A stretch of 64,000 nucleotides of DNA from a virus. The stretch covers positions 33,803-97,802 of IMG/VR virus record IMGVR_UViG_3300032829_000004; one strand, 5' to 3'. The position numbers were made by a program, and so were the translations under genes. Below, in pieces: positions 31,337 through 38,740 of this stretch. Below the pieces are notes generated by a model. That model was not told where the DNA came from, made no database searches, and saw only the letters and a program-made list of their open reading frames with translations. Every line of letters begins with the position of its first letter. Within the stretch, counting starts at the first letter, position 1.

Positions 31337-31884
31337 GACGCCTCCCCGGTGAGAGTCATCTGAGACAGGCGGCGTCCGGTGCGTTCCCAGCGCGCGAACG
31401 TGCCGTCCAGGCCGCACCCGGCGAGGATCCGCGCGTCGTCCTCGCCGTAGGCGACAAGCACCGACGGAGCACCGGAGTTGCCCGCCGAGGCACTGCCGTC
31501 AGGCCGGCAGAACCGGATCCGCCCGTTCAGGAACAGCGCTCCTGAAGCCGCCCCCCACACCGTCTCCGCGAACCACGACGTTTCGGTGCGGGCGAACACG
31601 AGGGCGGTGCCCCGGCCGTGAGCGGCGAGCCGGCCCAGCCACCGGCCCGTCGCGGGGCCGTAGGGCGGGTTCAGCCACACGCGATCGTGCGGCGGCCACT
31701 CGGCGGCCAGCCCGTCGTCAGGCCGGCCGATGTGCCGGGCGGCGGTCGGCCACGGGCGCGGTTCCGGGGCCGCGCACGGATCCAGGCCGAACGGTCCCAG
31801 CGCGTCAAGGATCCACGGCGGGGTCAGCCACGTGTCGGTCAGCATCCGGGCCGAGTGATGCGCCCCCATCGCCCCGGCGGTCAC
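31333..31884 (-). CDS. Phage DNA N6-adenine methyltransferase
   Basis: 183 residues. DTWLTPPWILDALGPFGLDP near the N-terminus, VWLNPPYGP (catalytic DPPY-type motif as NPPYG) near residue 72 and ALVFARTETSWF follow the phage Dam-like family. The enzyme transfers a methyl group from S-adenosylmethionine to adenine N6, probably to protect phage DNA or mark replication. It uses a GTG start with GTGA coupling. Confidence 0.8.
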   Translation of the reverse strand: MTAGAMGAHHSARMLTDTWLTPPWILDALGPFGLDPCAAPEPRPWPTAARHIGRPDDGLAAEWPPHDRVWLNPPYGPATGRWLGRLAAHGRGTALVFARTETSWFAETVWGAASGALFLNGRIRFCRPDGSASAGNSGAPSVLVAYGEDDARILAGCGLDGTFARWERTGRRLSQMTLTGEAS

Positions 31885-32099
31885 CGGGATTCCCCGTCGT
31901 CAGCCCACGCGACCAGGACCGCCCCGAGTTCCCTTGCCAGTTCCCGGTTCAGGGCCGGGTGCCCCCCGTTGAGTCCCGTCTGCGGGGTGCGGGTCAGGAT
32001 CACCAGGAGACCGGAAGGGGCCTCCACGGCAGTCACCTCACGGCCTAGAGCATCGGTCAGGGTGGCGATCTCGGCAGGGGGACGGATGTCAGCGGGCAT
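31881..32099 (-). CDS. Small hypothetical protein
   Basis: 72 residues; ATLTDALGREVTAVEAPSGL and LARELGAVLVAWADDGESR. Compact alpha-beta text with coupling overlaps on both sides. Confidence 0.5.
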   Translation of the reverse strand: MPADIRPPAEIATLTDALGREVTAVEAPSGLLVILTRTPQTGLNGGHPALNRELARELGAVLVAWADDGESR

Positions 32100-32400
32100 T
32101 CGCGGTCCTCCCGTCGCGCTTCTCGCCCTGGTCGCAGGTTCCGGGGTGCCCGCGGTACAAGACGCATCCGGGCATGAGGCAGTCCGCCAGCCAGTCGATG
32201 CGCCTTGCTTCGCCCCAGCGGAGCCACGCGGTTCCCGGCTCGTCGGCCAGCGATGCCTGCCAGCTGGCGCAGTCGCCCTCGTGGCGGCTTTCGAGCCTGC
32301 ACTCGGCCGTGGCGGTAATCCCCTCGAAGCGGATTCCCAGGCCTATGTCGGCGGCGCGGACGATCCGGCCGAGTTCGGCGTCGGTCAGTTCCGTGGTCAT
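32089..32400 (-). CDS. Hypothetical early protein
   Basis: 103 residues. TDAELGRIVRAADIGLGIRF, then Cys/His motifs ECRLESRHEGDCASW and CLMPGCVLYRGHPGTC that may bind zinc. Similar proteins precede DNA-metabolism genes in actinophages. Confidence 0.55.
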   Translation of the reverse strand: MTTELTDAELGRIVRAADIGLGIRFEGITATAECRLESRHEGDCASWQASLADEPGTAWLRWGEARRIDWLADCLMPGCVLYRGHPGTCDQGEKRDGRTANAR

Positions 32401-32408
32401 GCCGCAGT

Positions 32409-32708
32409 TCACGCGTACCTCCGGCGGGTCTCGGGACGGTCCTGCCGCCTTCGGTCGGCGATGGGGATGACCTCGGCAAGCGGGCAGGCGTGGGGCGAGT
32501 ACAGCTCGTCGTCGAAGGCGAGCTGCGTTCCGGCGGGAACCGGGGCGCACCAGGGCAGGCGGTTTCCGTCGAGCGTGACCGTGAACGACCCGCCGGGCGT
32601 GCCGTTGAGGGCGATCACGTTCATGTCGTCATCCCAGGCGAAGTACGCCGGGTGCCCGCATTCGGGGCACGGCGCTTCGCCGAGAACAGGAACGTCGATG
32701 CTGGTCAT
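32409..32708 (-). CDS. Zinc-ribbon hypothetical protein
   Basis: 99 residues. GEAPCPECGHPAYFAWDDDM near the N-terminus and a Cys pair further on. ATGA overlap with the replication-like gene upstream. Confidence 0.55.
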   Translation of the reverse strand: MTSIDVPVLGEAPCPECGHPAYFAWDDDMNVIALNGTPGGSFTVTLDGNRLPWCAPVPAGTQLAFDDELYSPHACPLAEVIPIADRRRQDRPETRRRYA

Positions 32709-33685
32709 GACACCTTTTCCCAGGCCGGGGCTTGTCCGGAGCAGTTCGGGCACCGCTTGATCAGGGGCTTGCCGTTCACGGTGACCTCGACCGTGCGGTC
32801 GATCTCGTCGCATTCGCCGCACCATTCCGGCCGTCCCGTCTTCGGGGGCGGTGCCGGCCGTTTCGGGAGCCAGCGGGCAACGGGGTCGCGTTCGTCCGCG
32901 ATCGCTTTGAGCACGTAGCCGAGCGGGTGCGGAACGGGCGGCCGGGCCTTGCGGAGCACCTCGGCCGCGAGGGCGCCGGCGGTCGCGTCGTCAATCTCGA
33001 TCCGGGTCGCGGCGGCGAAGGCGGCGATCACCTGAAGCCGGAACTCCGCGCTTCCTGGCTGCGGGTCGTCCTCGCGCGCGCCCGCGTTGACAACCCTTGA
33101 CTGACTGACTTGATCTCGCGCGGACTGATTAGAGTCAAGATCAAAATCACGCGCGCGCGCACGCGAGGGCCGTTGCGTAACGCGTTGCGTTCGCTGTTCG
33201 TAACGCGTTACGTTCGCGTCGCTGACCTGCTGTTTCTTGCCGCCGGTGCGCTTTTCTCGCGTTACGGTCACCGGTTCCGCGACCGGTTCGGGTGTTGCGT
33301 GACCTGCGGGCAACGCGTTACGGATCGCCTCCGCCTGCTCCGCTTTCCGCCGGTCCCTGAGTCGCTGCGACCGTTCCCTGCCGGACTCGCGGACCTTCGC
33401 CTTCTTCGCCTCGACCTCGTCGGCGTTGACCACCGTGAGGCCGCGCCCGGGAATGATCTGCATCCCGTCCTTCTTGCCGCGCCTGACGATCCCGGCCGCG
33501 ATGAGCGGTCCCATGTCCCTGTCAGCGTCGTCGGTGAACTCGGCGAGCATCGTGGACGGCACGAATCCCGAACGGGACTTGCGTGCGGACCAGGCGCCGG
33601 CTTGCGTCACGAACGAAACCGAGAGGTGGGGGATGGCGTACTCGCGGACGGTCTCGTCAAAGCCGTCTTCGACAATCAGGGGCAT
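32705..33685 (-). CDS. DnaD/replication-initiator-like protein
   Basis: 326 residues from an ATG at 33685 with GAGG eight bases upstream. A GTG at 33793, which overlaps the upstream stop, would add 36 Pro/Arg-rich residues. Winged-helix N-terminus (IPHLSVSFVTQAGAWSARKS; PLIAAGIVRRGKKDGMQIIP), a basic coiled linker (RERSQRLRDRRKAEQAEAIR), a low-complexity middle that contains DNA repeats, a helical segment and a C-terminal zinc ribbon (PEWCGECDEI ... KRCPNCSGQA). This order is typical of actinophage replisome-organiser proteins. The gene may contain the replication origin. Confidence 0.65.
   Translation of the reverse strand: MPLIVEDGFDETVREYAIPHLSVSFVTQAGAWSARKSRSGFVPSTMLAEFTDDADRDMGPLIAAGIVRRGKKDGMQIIPGRGLTVVNADEVEAKKAKVRESGRERSQRLRDRRKAEQAEAIRNALPAGHATPEPVAEPVTVTREKRTGGKKQQVSDANVTRYEQRTQRVTQRPSRARARDFDLDSNQSARDQVSQSRVVNAGAREDDPQPGSAEFRLQVIAAFAAATRIEIDDATAGALAAEVLRKARPPVPHPLGYVLKAIADERDPVARWLPKRPAPPPKTGRPEWCGECDEIDRTVEVTVNGKPLIKRCPNCSGQAPAWEKVS
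33177..33328. repeat. Iteron-like repeats inside the replication gene
   Basis: GTAACGCGTTRCGTTCGC occurs at 33177 and 33200, one 23-bp step apart with a single mismatch. Related CAACGCGTTACGGATCGC lies at 33311 and TCGCGTTACGGTC near 33257. Repeats within an initiator gene are a known origin layout (as in lambda O). Confidence 0.45.
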
Positions 33686-33789
33686 TAGCGTCGCCTCGGC
33701 TCGAGGTGACGGCGGGAAGCTTGCAACGGGGTACTCCGGCCGGAAGCGGGGGGTTAACGGCAGCGGGAAGCGGGGAGACCGCCAGTCCG

Positions 33790-33999
33790 TCACGGGGCAC
33801 CCCCTCCCGACATGGGGGTCCAGTCACCGGGAAGGCCGAGCAGGCGTGCCGGCCGCCAGGGGCCGGGATTCACCTGGCAGACAACCGGGGGGAAGTCGAT
33901 GAGCGTGCCGTCAGGGGTGACGGTCACGCGGAAGAAGCCCAGTCGGGCCACGAGCGCGGCGAGCCGGGCGCACAGCAGCCTTGCCGCGCGGGCGATCAT
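33790..33999 (-). CDS. Small membrane-associated protein
   Basis: 69 residues. A basic, hydrophobic helix (ARAARLLCARLAALVARLGF) and a strand region FRVTVTPDGTLIDFPPVVCQ. The coupling ATGA sits on the upstream gene. The 104-nt stretch between it and the ATG at 33685 is either leader or an N-terminal extension of the next gene. Confidence 0.5.
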   Translation of the reverse strand: MIARAARLLCARLAALVARLGFFRVTVTPDGTLIDFPPVVCQVNPGPWRPARLLGLPGDWTPMSGGGAP

Positions 34000-34574
34000 C
34001 CGCCGCCCCCGGCACCGGCGTAGCAGGCGTCCGTGAACGCCTCGTCGCGGGGCAGTGCCCGGAACGGCCACGAGGCGGCGAGCGCCGCCGGCCAGAACGT
34101 CATCCCGCCCGCGTGGAAAGGCTCACGGCGGGCGAACCGGCCCCGGCCGTGCCTCTCCGCCTGTCCGCCCCGGTACGCCTCGAAGGCGCGGGCGTCCAGG
34201 TCGATCACGTAACCCCACCTGGCCTGCGGATGGCGCGGCCAGTCGGCGGCGTCCGCGACCGCTCCCGCCTCCAGGATCAGGGCGGGATTCCCCATCGTGC
34301 CGCGCAGCAGCGCATACCAGCTCGCCGGGTCCCCGCCGCGCGGTTCGGCGTACCGGGCGAGTCGCACGGCGTCAGCCGGGTCCGGGCGGCTCTCCGGGTC
34401 GACCGTCCGCAGTGCCCGCGCCCGCGCCTCCACGATCCCGGCCTGGTTCACCGCCGCGTCACGAACCCAGCGGAGCACGGTCACGCCGAGATGCTCCGGG
34501 TAGGCGGCGGCGTGGACGTAGGAAGTCTTCTCCCGGCCGTCGATGACGAAGGCGATGAAGCCGCGCGTTCCCAT
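33996..34574 (-). CDS. Conserved actinophage protein, unknown
   Basis: 192 residues. It starts TRGFIAFVIDGREKTSYVHA, a pattern found in a widespread actinophage family; then PSWYALLRG-type text, WGYVIDLDARAFEAYRGGQA and a Gly/Ala end. The family appears in early regions beside replication genes. Function unknown. Confidence 0.65.
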   Translation of the reverse strand: MGTRGFIAFVIDGREKTSYVHAAAYPEHLGVTVLRWVRDAAVNQAGIVEARARALRTVDPESRPDPADAVRLARYAEPRGGDPASWYALLRGTMGNPALILEAGAVADAADWPRHPQARWGYVIDLDARAFEAYRGGQAERHGRGRFARREPFHAGGMTFWPAALAASWPFRALPRDEAFTDACYAGAGGGG

Positions 34575-34578
34575 GCGG

Positions 34579-35136
34579 TCACTGACCTGCCTCGAGCCGG
34601 GCGAGCCGGGCGCGCAGCTCGGCGACTTCCTCGGCCGTCCGCTTGCGGTCCTCGGCCTGGCTGTCGGCGATCTCCCGGACGGTTTCCTCGAGCCGGGCCT
34701 GCTTGCCCTCGAACCGCTTGTTGAAGTCCATCTGGAGCACGAAGGCGTGACCGATGGTTTCCAGCGCGGCGCGGACCTGCGGCTCTACGCCGTTGAGGTC
34801 TACGTTGACGGCCTTGGAGTGGCCCCGTGCCAGCGACCGGCCGGCTTTCTTCTGGTGACGGCGGGCAAGCTCGATGTTCGTCCGGGCTTCCACGGGCCGG
34901 TAGCCTTCGCCGCGCACCACGTCGATCGCCCGCTTGTCCTTTTCCTCGTGTTCTTTGGCCGCGCGGATGACAGCCTGCCGGATGGCCATGCGGTGCTTCT
35001 CGGCGTCAAGCCCGAGCGCATCCGCTAGCTGCTGGTAGGTGATGACCGTCCCGGTCGGCGTCTTCCTGATCAGCTCGTAGACGGTCTTCCAGCGTGCTTT
35101 CGCGCCGACCGGCTCGAACGGCTGCCGTTCTCCCAT
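34579..35136 (-). CDS. Basic coiled-coil early protein with HTH-like start
   Basis: 185 residues from an ATG with AAGGGAA upstream. WKTVYELIRKTPTGTVITYQ then QLADALGLDAEKHRMAIRQA looks like a winged helix. RPVEARTNIELARRHQKKAG follows, and the C-terminus is a coil (QARLEETVREIADSQAEDRK). Likely DNA binding. It lies immediately downstream of the first T-arm repeat block. Confidence 0.6.
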   Translation of the reverse strand: MGERQPFEPVGAKARWKTVYELIRKTPTGTVITYQQLADALGLDAEKHRMAIRQAVIRAAKEHEEKDKRAIDVVRGEGYRPVEARTNIELARRHQKKAGRSLARGHSKAVNVDLNGVEPQVRAALETIGHAFVLQMDFNKRFEGKQARLEETVREIADSQAEDRKRTAEEVAELRARLARLEAGQ

Positions 35137-35149
35137 CGCGTTCCCTTTC

Positions 35150-35597
35150 CGTGTTGCTTCCCTGCCTAGCCACGCCTCGCCTTGCCGGGCCGTGCGTCGG
35201 CCCGCGATGCCAAGCCACGTTTGTCCAGCGCGGGCGTGCCGGGAGTCGAACCCGGCCGGAGACCATCCGCCCTGAAAAACCCCTGCCTTGCCCGGCCAGG
35301 ACTCGCCTAGCCGCGCCTCGCCGAGCCCCGCCGGACCCAGCCATGCGCGGGCGTCAGGGACTCGAACCCTGATGTCTGCCGGTCGCCCTTCCCTGCCTTG
35401 CCTGGCCTGGCCCAGCCATGCCGCGCCGCGCGCTGCCATGCCCTGCGGTGTCACGGTTCGTCCCGCGCGGGTGCCGGGGGCTTGAACCCCGGAGCCTGCC
35501 GGCCACCCTTTGAAACCCTTGCCGCGCCAGGCCTGGACAGGCCATGACTAGCCGCGCCCGGTCAGGCCGCGCCTTGCGTTGCCGTGCCAGGACAAGC
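35150..35597 (-). repeat. T-arm hairpin/pentanucleotide array, block 1 (3 units)
   Basis: No protein gene. Three 44-45-nt elements at 35228-35272, 35345-35388 and 35465-35508, spaced 117 and 120 nt apart, lie in pentanucleotide (NGCCN) repeats. On the minus strand each reads: 5-bp outer stem (GGGYG), about 12 nt with a CGGC core, a 5-bp stem, the loop TTCRANN, stem closure, then the outer-stem partner. Stem bases change together between copies. Confidence 0.8.
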
Positions 35598-36170
35598 TCA
35601 GATCTTCTGGACCGTGGCCGTGAACCGGCCGTACCTCGGCCGCCAGTCCCCGATGCCGATGAGCTGCCCGGCCACTTCGGCGATCTGCCGCAGCTCGTCA
35701 AGGTCCATCACGTTCTCGTCGAGAATCCCGTCGGCGGCGGTCTTCCACGTGCGGAAGATCGGGCGGCACCGGGTGACCCGCTGCATGCCGACCTTCGCCG
35801 ATGAGAAGTGCCGGAAGTTCTCGTCGGCCCACAGCGCCTCGGCCTCGCGAGGGCCGGAGTAGGCGATCGGGTTGACGTTGGTGGCGATCAGCACGCCTTC
35901 CTTGACGCGCGGCCCTTTCTTGTGCTTCTTCGCCGCGTCGTACAGGCACCGCCAGATGTTGTCGGCAGGGATGTAGGGGCCGATCTCGGGGTCGTGGTAC
36001 AGGCCGCCGGTCCACTCGACGCGGGCCAGCTGCTCGTAGTCGTCATCGGTCTTGTTCCGCTTGCTGGTCAGCTTCTTGACGGCCTTCGCGGCCGGGTCCA
36101 GCGGGTTGGACAGGCGCGCGTTGTGCATGAGAAGCGCGTCCGTGCCGGTAAGAGTGATCCTGAAGTCCAC
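35598..36170 (-). CDS. Conserved actinophage early protein (LLMHN family)
   Basis: 190 residues from a GTG with a GGAGAACA site. FRITLTGTDALLMHNARLSN, then YIPADNIWRCLYDAAKKHKK, NVNPIAYSGPREAEALWADE and IGIGDWRPRYGRFTATV, text shared by a well-conserved family in Mycobacterium, Gordonia and Streptomyces phages. The fold is unknown to me; conserved His/Asn and Arg residues suggest a nucleic-acid function. It sits alone between the two T-arm repeat blocks. Confidence 0.75.
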   Translation of the reverse strand: MDFRITLTGTDALLMHNARLSNPLDPAAKAVKKLTSKRNKTDDDYEQLARVEWTGGLYHDPEIGPYIPADNIWRCLYDAAKKHKKGPRVKEGVLIATNVNPIAYSGPREAEALWADENFRHFSSAKVGMQRVTRCRPIFRTWKTAADGILDENVMDLDELRQIAEVAGQLIGIGDWRPRYGRFTATVQKI

Positions 36171-36790
36171 TGTTCTCCTTTGAGTTGTCCTTGCCTTGCC
36201 TAGCCCCGCCACGCCCAGCGAAGCCGGGCCTAGCACAGCCATGCCATGTCTTGCGTGACCGCCGGGGGCTCGAACCCCAGTGCCTGCCAGTCGGCCGTAA
36301 AACTCCCTGCCTCGCCGCGCCCAGCCGAGCGCTGCCGGGACCAGCACTGCCGTGCCATGCCCAACCAGGCGCGGGTGCCAGGGTCTCGAACCCTGGTGAC
36401 TGCCGGTCACCCTTCATAAAGCCCCTGCCTCGCCTTGCCGCGCCTTGCCCGGACAGGCCTCGCGTTGCCGAGCCTCGCGGGGCCATGCCGCGCCTCGCCG
36501 CGCCATGCCTTGCCGCGCTCCGCCATGCCCAGCCGTGCCAAGCGCGGGTGCCCCGGACCCGAACCGGGGTGTATGCCGTTCACCCTGTGAAACCCCTGCC
36601 TCGCCAAGACCCGCCGTGCATCGCCTCGCCACGCCAGGCATTGCCCGGCCTTGCGTGCGGGCCGGGGGCCTGAACCCCGGTGCATGCCGTTCCCGCGTGA
36701 ATCCCTTGCCCTGCCTAGCCCGGCCCCGCGTTGCCACGCCTAGCCGTAGCCAAGACACGCCCCGCCCCGCCTAGCCATGCGCGTCCGATG
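36171..36790 (-). repeat. T-arm hairpin/pentanucleotide array, block 2 (4 units)
   Basis: Four further elements at 36253-36296, 36369-36412, 36542-36585 and 36655-36696. The linker 36426-36540 is about 23 consecutive NGCCN pentamers. Outer stems vary as GGCCG/CGGTC, GGGTG/CACCC (twice) and GCGGG/CCCGC with pairing kept. Translating any frame gives ARxGx-type peptides that I regard as by-products. Confidence 0.8.
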
Positions 36791-36872
36791 ATGCCACAAC
36801 ACTGTGGCATGGTCAATCCGGCCATAATGTTGTGGCATGATGCTACACTGGTGTTGGCCACATGCGTGTGGC
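36791..36872 (+). promoter_or_regulatory. Promoter and three TGTGGCA operators
   Basis: ATGCCACA-N4-TGTGGCAT (36791-36810), a single TGTGGCAT (36831-36838) and GCCACA-TGCG-TGTGGC (36857-36872) surround a TACACT -10-like hexamer at 36844-36849. The layout suits repression by the HTH protein encoded just downstream. Confidence 0.6.
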
Positions 36873-36901
36873 AACATGACCGCGTGGACCCGGAGCCGGA
36901 G

Positions 36902-37141
36902 ATGACCGAACTGCTTGACGCCGTTGCCGACGTGCGCGCCCAGTCGCAGCGCGTCGCCCGGCTCGCCGCCGCCCTCTACGAGGCCAGCAAGACGCACAAG
37001 CAGAACGAACTGGTCCGCAAGACCGGCCTCACCCGCGAGACGATCCGGCGGCACGTCGAGGACGAGAAGATCCGGCGCGGCGAGATCGCCCCCACGGCGC
37101 GGTACCTGGCAGCCCAGAAGCGGGCGCGCGGCGACTCCTGA
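36902..37141 (+). CDS. HTH regulator (autoregulated, inferred)
   Basis: 79 residues from an ATG with GGAG six bases upstream; a GTG at 36884 is possible. A helix (VADVRAQSQRVARLAAALYE) precedes HKQNELVRKTGLTRETIRRH, a clear helix-turn-helix, and a basic end. It is the only rightward gene in 26.3-46.6 kb. Its upstream operators suggest it represses itself and perhaps the T-arm array or leftward gene. Confidence 0.7.
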   Translation: MTELLDAVADVRAQSQRVARLAAALYEASKTHKQNELVRKTGLTRETIRRHVEDEKIRRGEIAPTARYLAAQKRARGDS

Positions 37142-37143
37142 CC

Positions 37144-37290
37144 TCACCGCTTCAGCACCCTTCCCGCCCGCTGGACTGCCCGCTTTACCGCCCACCCGGC
37201 CGTAACCCACAGCAGTCCGAGTACCGCGAGCAGTGGCCACCACCCGGCGAGCGCTATTCGTGCCGCCCACGATGCGGCTTCACCGTTCAC
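37144..37290 (-). CDS. 48-residue membrane protein
   Basis: GTG at 37290 in a GTGA overlap. One strong span (LAGWWPLLAVLGLLWVTAGW) with a basic tail (KRAVQRAGRVLKR). Topology suggests tail-in orientation. Confidence 0.5.
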   Translation of the reverse strand: MNGEAASWAARIALAGWWPLLAVLGLLWVTAGWAVKRAVQRAGRVLKR

Positions 37291-37550
37291 CGGAGCCTCT
37301 TCTCCCGCCGCGCCGTCTTCCCACCGCGACCCGGCATGGGGGCCTTGCCGTCGAGGAACGCCTTCTCGCGCCTCGACCACGACACCGGGCCGCGGGGCAG
37401 CAGTTCCCTCGCCGAGCAGCCGATCAGGATCGCCGCGGCAAGCCCGTATGCGGTCATCGGACCCCACAAGCCGAGCAGGCCGAGGCAGACGGCCAGGAAC
37501 GCGGACGCGGCGCCGGCAAGGCAGAGGGCGGCGGGGATGAGACGGGTCAC
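37287..37550 (-). CDS. Small membrane protein
   Basis: 87 residues. Two hydrophobic helices (LIPAALCLAGAASAFLAVCL; PMTAYGLAAAILIGCSAREL) and a basic cytoplasmic tail. Coupled with the other small membrane gene. Confidence 0.55.
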   Translation of the reverse strand: MTRLIPAALCLAGAASAFLAVCLGLLGLWGPMTAYGLAAAILIGCSARELLPRGPVSWSRREKAFLDGKAPMPGRGGKTARREKRLR

Positions 37551-37624
37551 GCAGCACCCCCCGCAGCCTGGCGGCGCGCGTCCGCCCCGGCATGAATGCG
37601 CTCGAGCTGGACGGGCGCGGTCAA
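37547..37624 (-). CDS. 25-residue peptide gene
   Basis: TTG at 37624 shares bases with the upstream TGA (TTGA), and its own TGA overlaps the next GTG. Such double coupling suggests that it is translated, if only to reinitiate ribosomes. It begins with TAPVQLERIHAG. Confidence 0.4.
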   Translation of the reverse strand: MTAPVQLERIHAGADARRQAAGGAA

Positions 37625-38097
37625 AGCAAGCCCCCGGTCACGCGAACCGTGACGGTTTCCCTGTGTGCCGCCTGCCGGGCACGGGACTCGCCGACGGTGT
37701 TGACGGCGACCGCGAACAGCGCGAGCTGCTCCATGTCCGCCTGCCCGGGGACATCCGCCCCGGCGGGCGCCGGGTCCGCGCGCAGCCTGGCGAGGTCTTC
37801 CGGCCGGTGCCTGAAACCGCCGCACGGGCAGTCAAGGCACGGGTCCGCCCTCGACGATACGGGAGACGGGCGGACGGGACCTGAAGGCGGGTGCCTGCCG
37901 GACTCGTGCGAGCAGGCGCACACTTCCCCGGCTTGTTCCGCCGTCGCGAACGGCATCCGGTCGCAGACTTCCAGGTGCCCCGGAGACGTGGAGGTGTCGT
38001 GGACCCACGGGTAGGTGCCGTCGTCCTCGGGGCCGTCTCCGAGCCACACGAAAACGCCCCGCCCGTGCGGGCAGGCCGCGGTGATGCAGAGGCTCAC
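37621..38097 (-). CDS. Cys/His-rich hypothetical protein
   Basis: 158 residues from a GTG. LCITAACPHGRGVFVWLGDG, CDRMPF, VCACSHESGRH and CLDCPCGGFRHR may bind metal ions; a helical end follows. Related text is seen in actinophage early proteins. Confidence 0.55.
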   Translation of the reverse strand: MSLCITAACPHGRGVFVWLGDGPEDDGTYPWVHDTSTSPGHLEVCDRMPFATAEQAGEVCACSHESGRHPPSGPVRPSPVSSRADPCLDCPCGGFRHRPEDLARLRADPAPAGADVPGQADMEQLALFAVAVNTVGESRARQAAHRETVTVRVTGGLL

Positions 38098-38354
38098 GAT
38101 CCGCTCCCGGCGTCCACGACCCCGCGTGCGGCGAGCTCGGCTTCCAGTTCCGCCAGCCGCGCGCCGTCGACTACGGCGGCGGTCACGGGCTCCGGCACGG
38201 GGGCCGGCTTCCGCCTCGGCCTAGGCCCGGACCCCGTGCCGGGCGTGAGCACGTCGAACCCGGTTCCCCGGTACACGTACCCGCCGGGGGCGGGGAGCCC
38301 GTTGCGGGGCACGGTGCCGGGCATGACCCGGATGCCCGCGCTGCTGTCGCTCAC
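38094..38354 (-). CDS. Hypothetical protein
   Basis: 86 residues from a GTG. PRNGLPAPGGYVYRGTGFDV then a Pro/Lys linker and ARLAELEAELAARGVVDAG helix. Unknown. Confidence 0.45.
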   Translation of the reverse strand: MSDSSAGIRVMPGTVPRNGLPAPGGYVYRGTGFDVLTPGTGSGPRPRRKPAPVPEPVTAAVVDGARLAELEAELAARGVVDAGSGS

Positions 38355-38740
38355 GTCCCGCTCCTGTGCGTCATCCGGCAGCCGAGAGACCCCGCCGGGT
38401 ACTCGCACCCAGGGCACCGTGGCCGCGACGGGTCGGGCATCGGGGCCAGGTAGCAGCCGTCAAGGTGGTTCGGGGGCAGCGCGCGGCAAGCCGGATTCGG
38501 GCAGCGGGCCGCTTCGAGCCGCGCCCTCTCGGCCGCCTCGCGCCGTTCCCGTTCCGGCCGCGGACGGGGCACTGCGGGCAGCGTGGCACCGGGGGCGATG
38601 ACTCCGAGCCGCGCCAGGCGTTCCAGCACCTTCTCCGGCCGTCCCCGCGACGGGCGCCCGAGTGCCGCCCCGTAGACGTAGGGCCTGAAACCGTCAGGCG
38701 GGGCGCACGGCCCCGTGGCGGTGAATGCGGGGATCTTCAC
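38351..38740 (-). CDS. Hypothetical protein with several Cys
   Basis: 129 residues from a GTG. RPEKVLERLARLGVIAPGAT, an Arg/Glu-rich helix, and NPACRALPPNHLDGCYLAPM ... CPGCEYPAG, a possible zinc ribbon. Confidence 0.5.
   Translation of the reverse strand: MKIPAFTATGPCAPPDGFRPYVYGAALGRPSRGRPEKVLERLARLGVIAPGATLPAVPRPRPERERREAAERARLEAARCPNPACRALPPNHLDGCYLAPMPDPSRPRCPGCEYPAGSLGCRMTHRSGT

Noticed and set aside
35228-36696. Complete tRNA genes
   Set aside because: T-arms are perfect, but D- and anticodon arms are absent and the 44-nt length is too short for a tRNA.
35006-36758. Open frames on both strands giving ARxGx-rich peptides across the T-arm arrays
   Set aside because: All frames of a 5-bp GC repeat stay open and give similar peptides; none has a good ribosome site or normal composition. 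The structure is explained by the repeats and hairpins.
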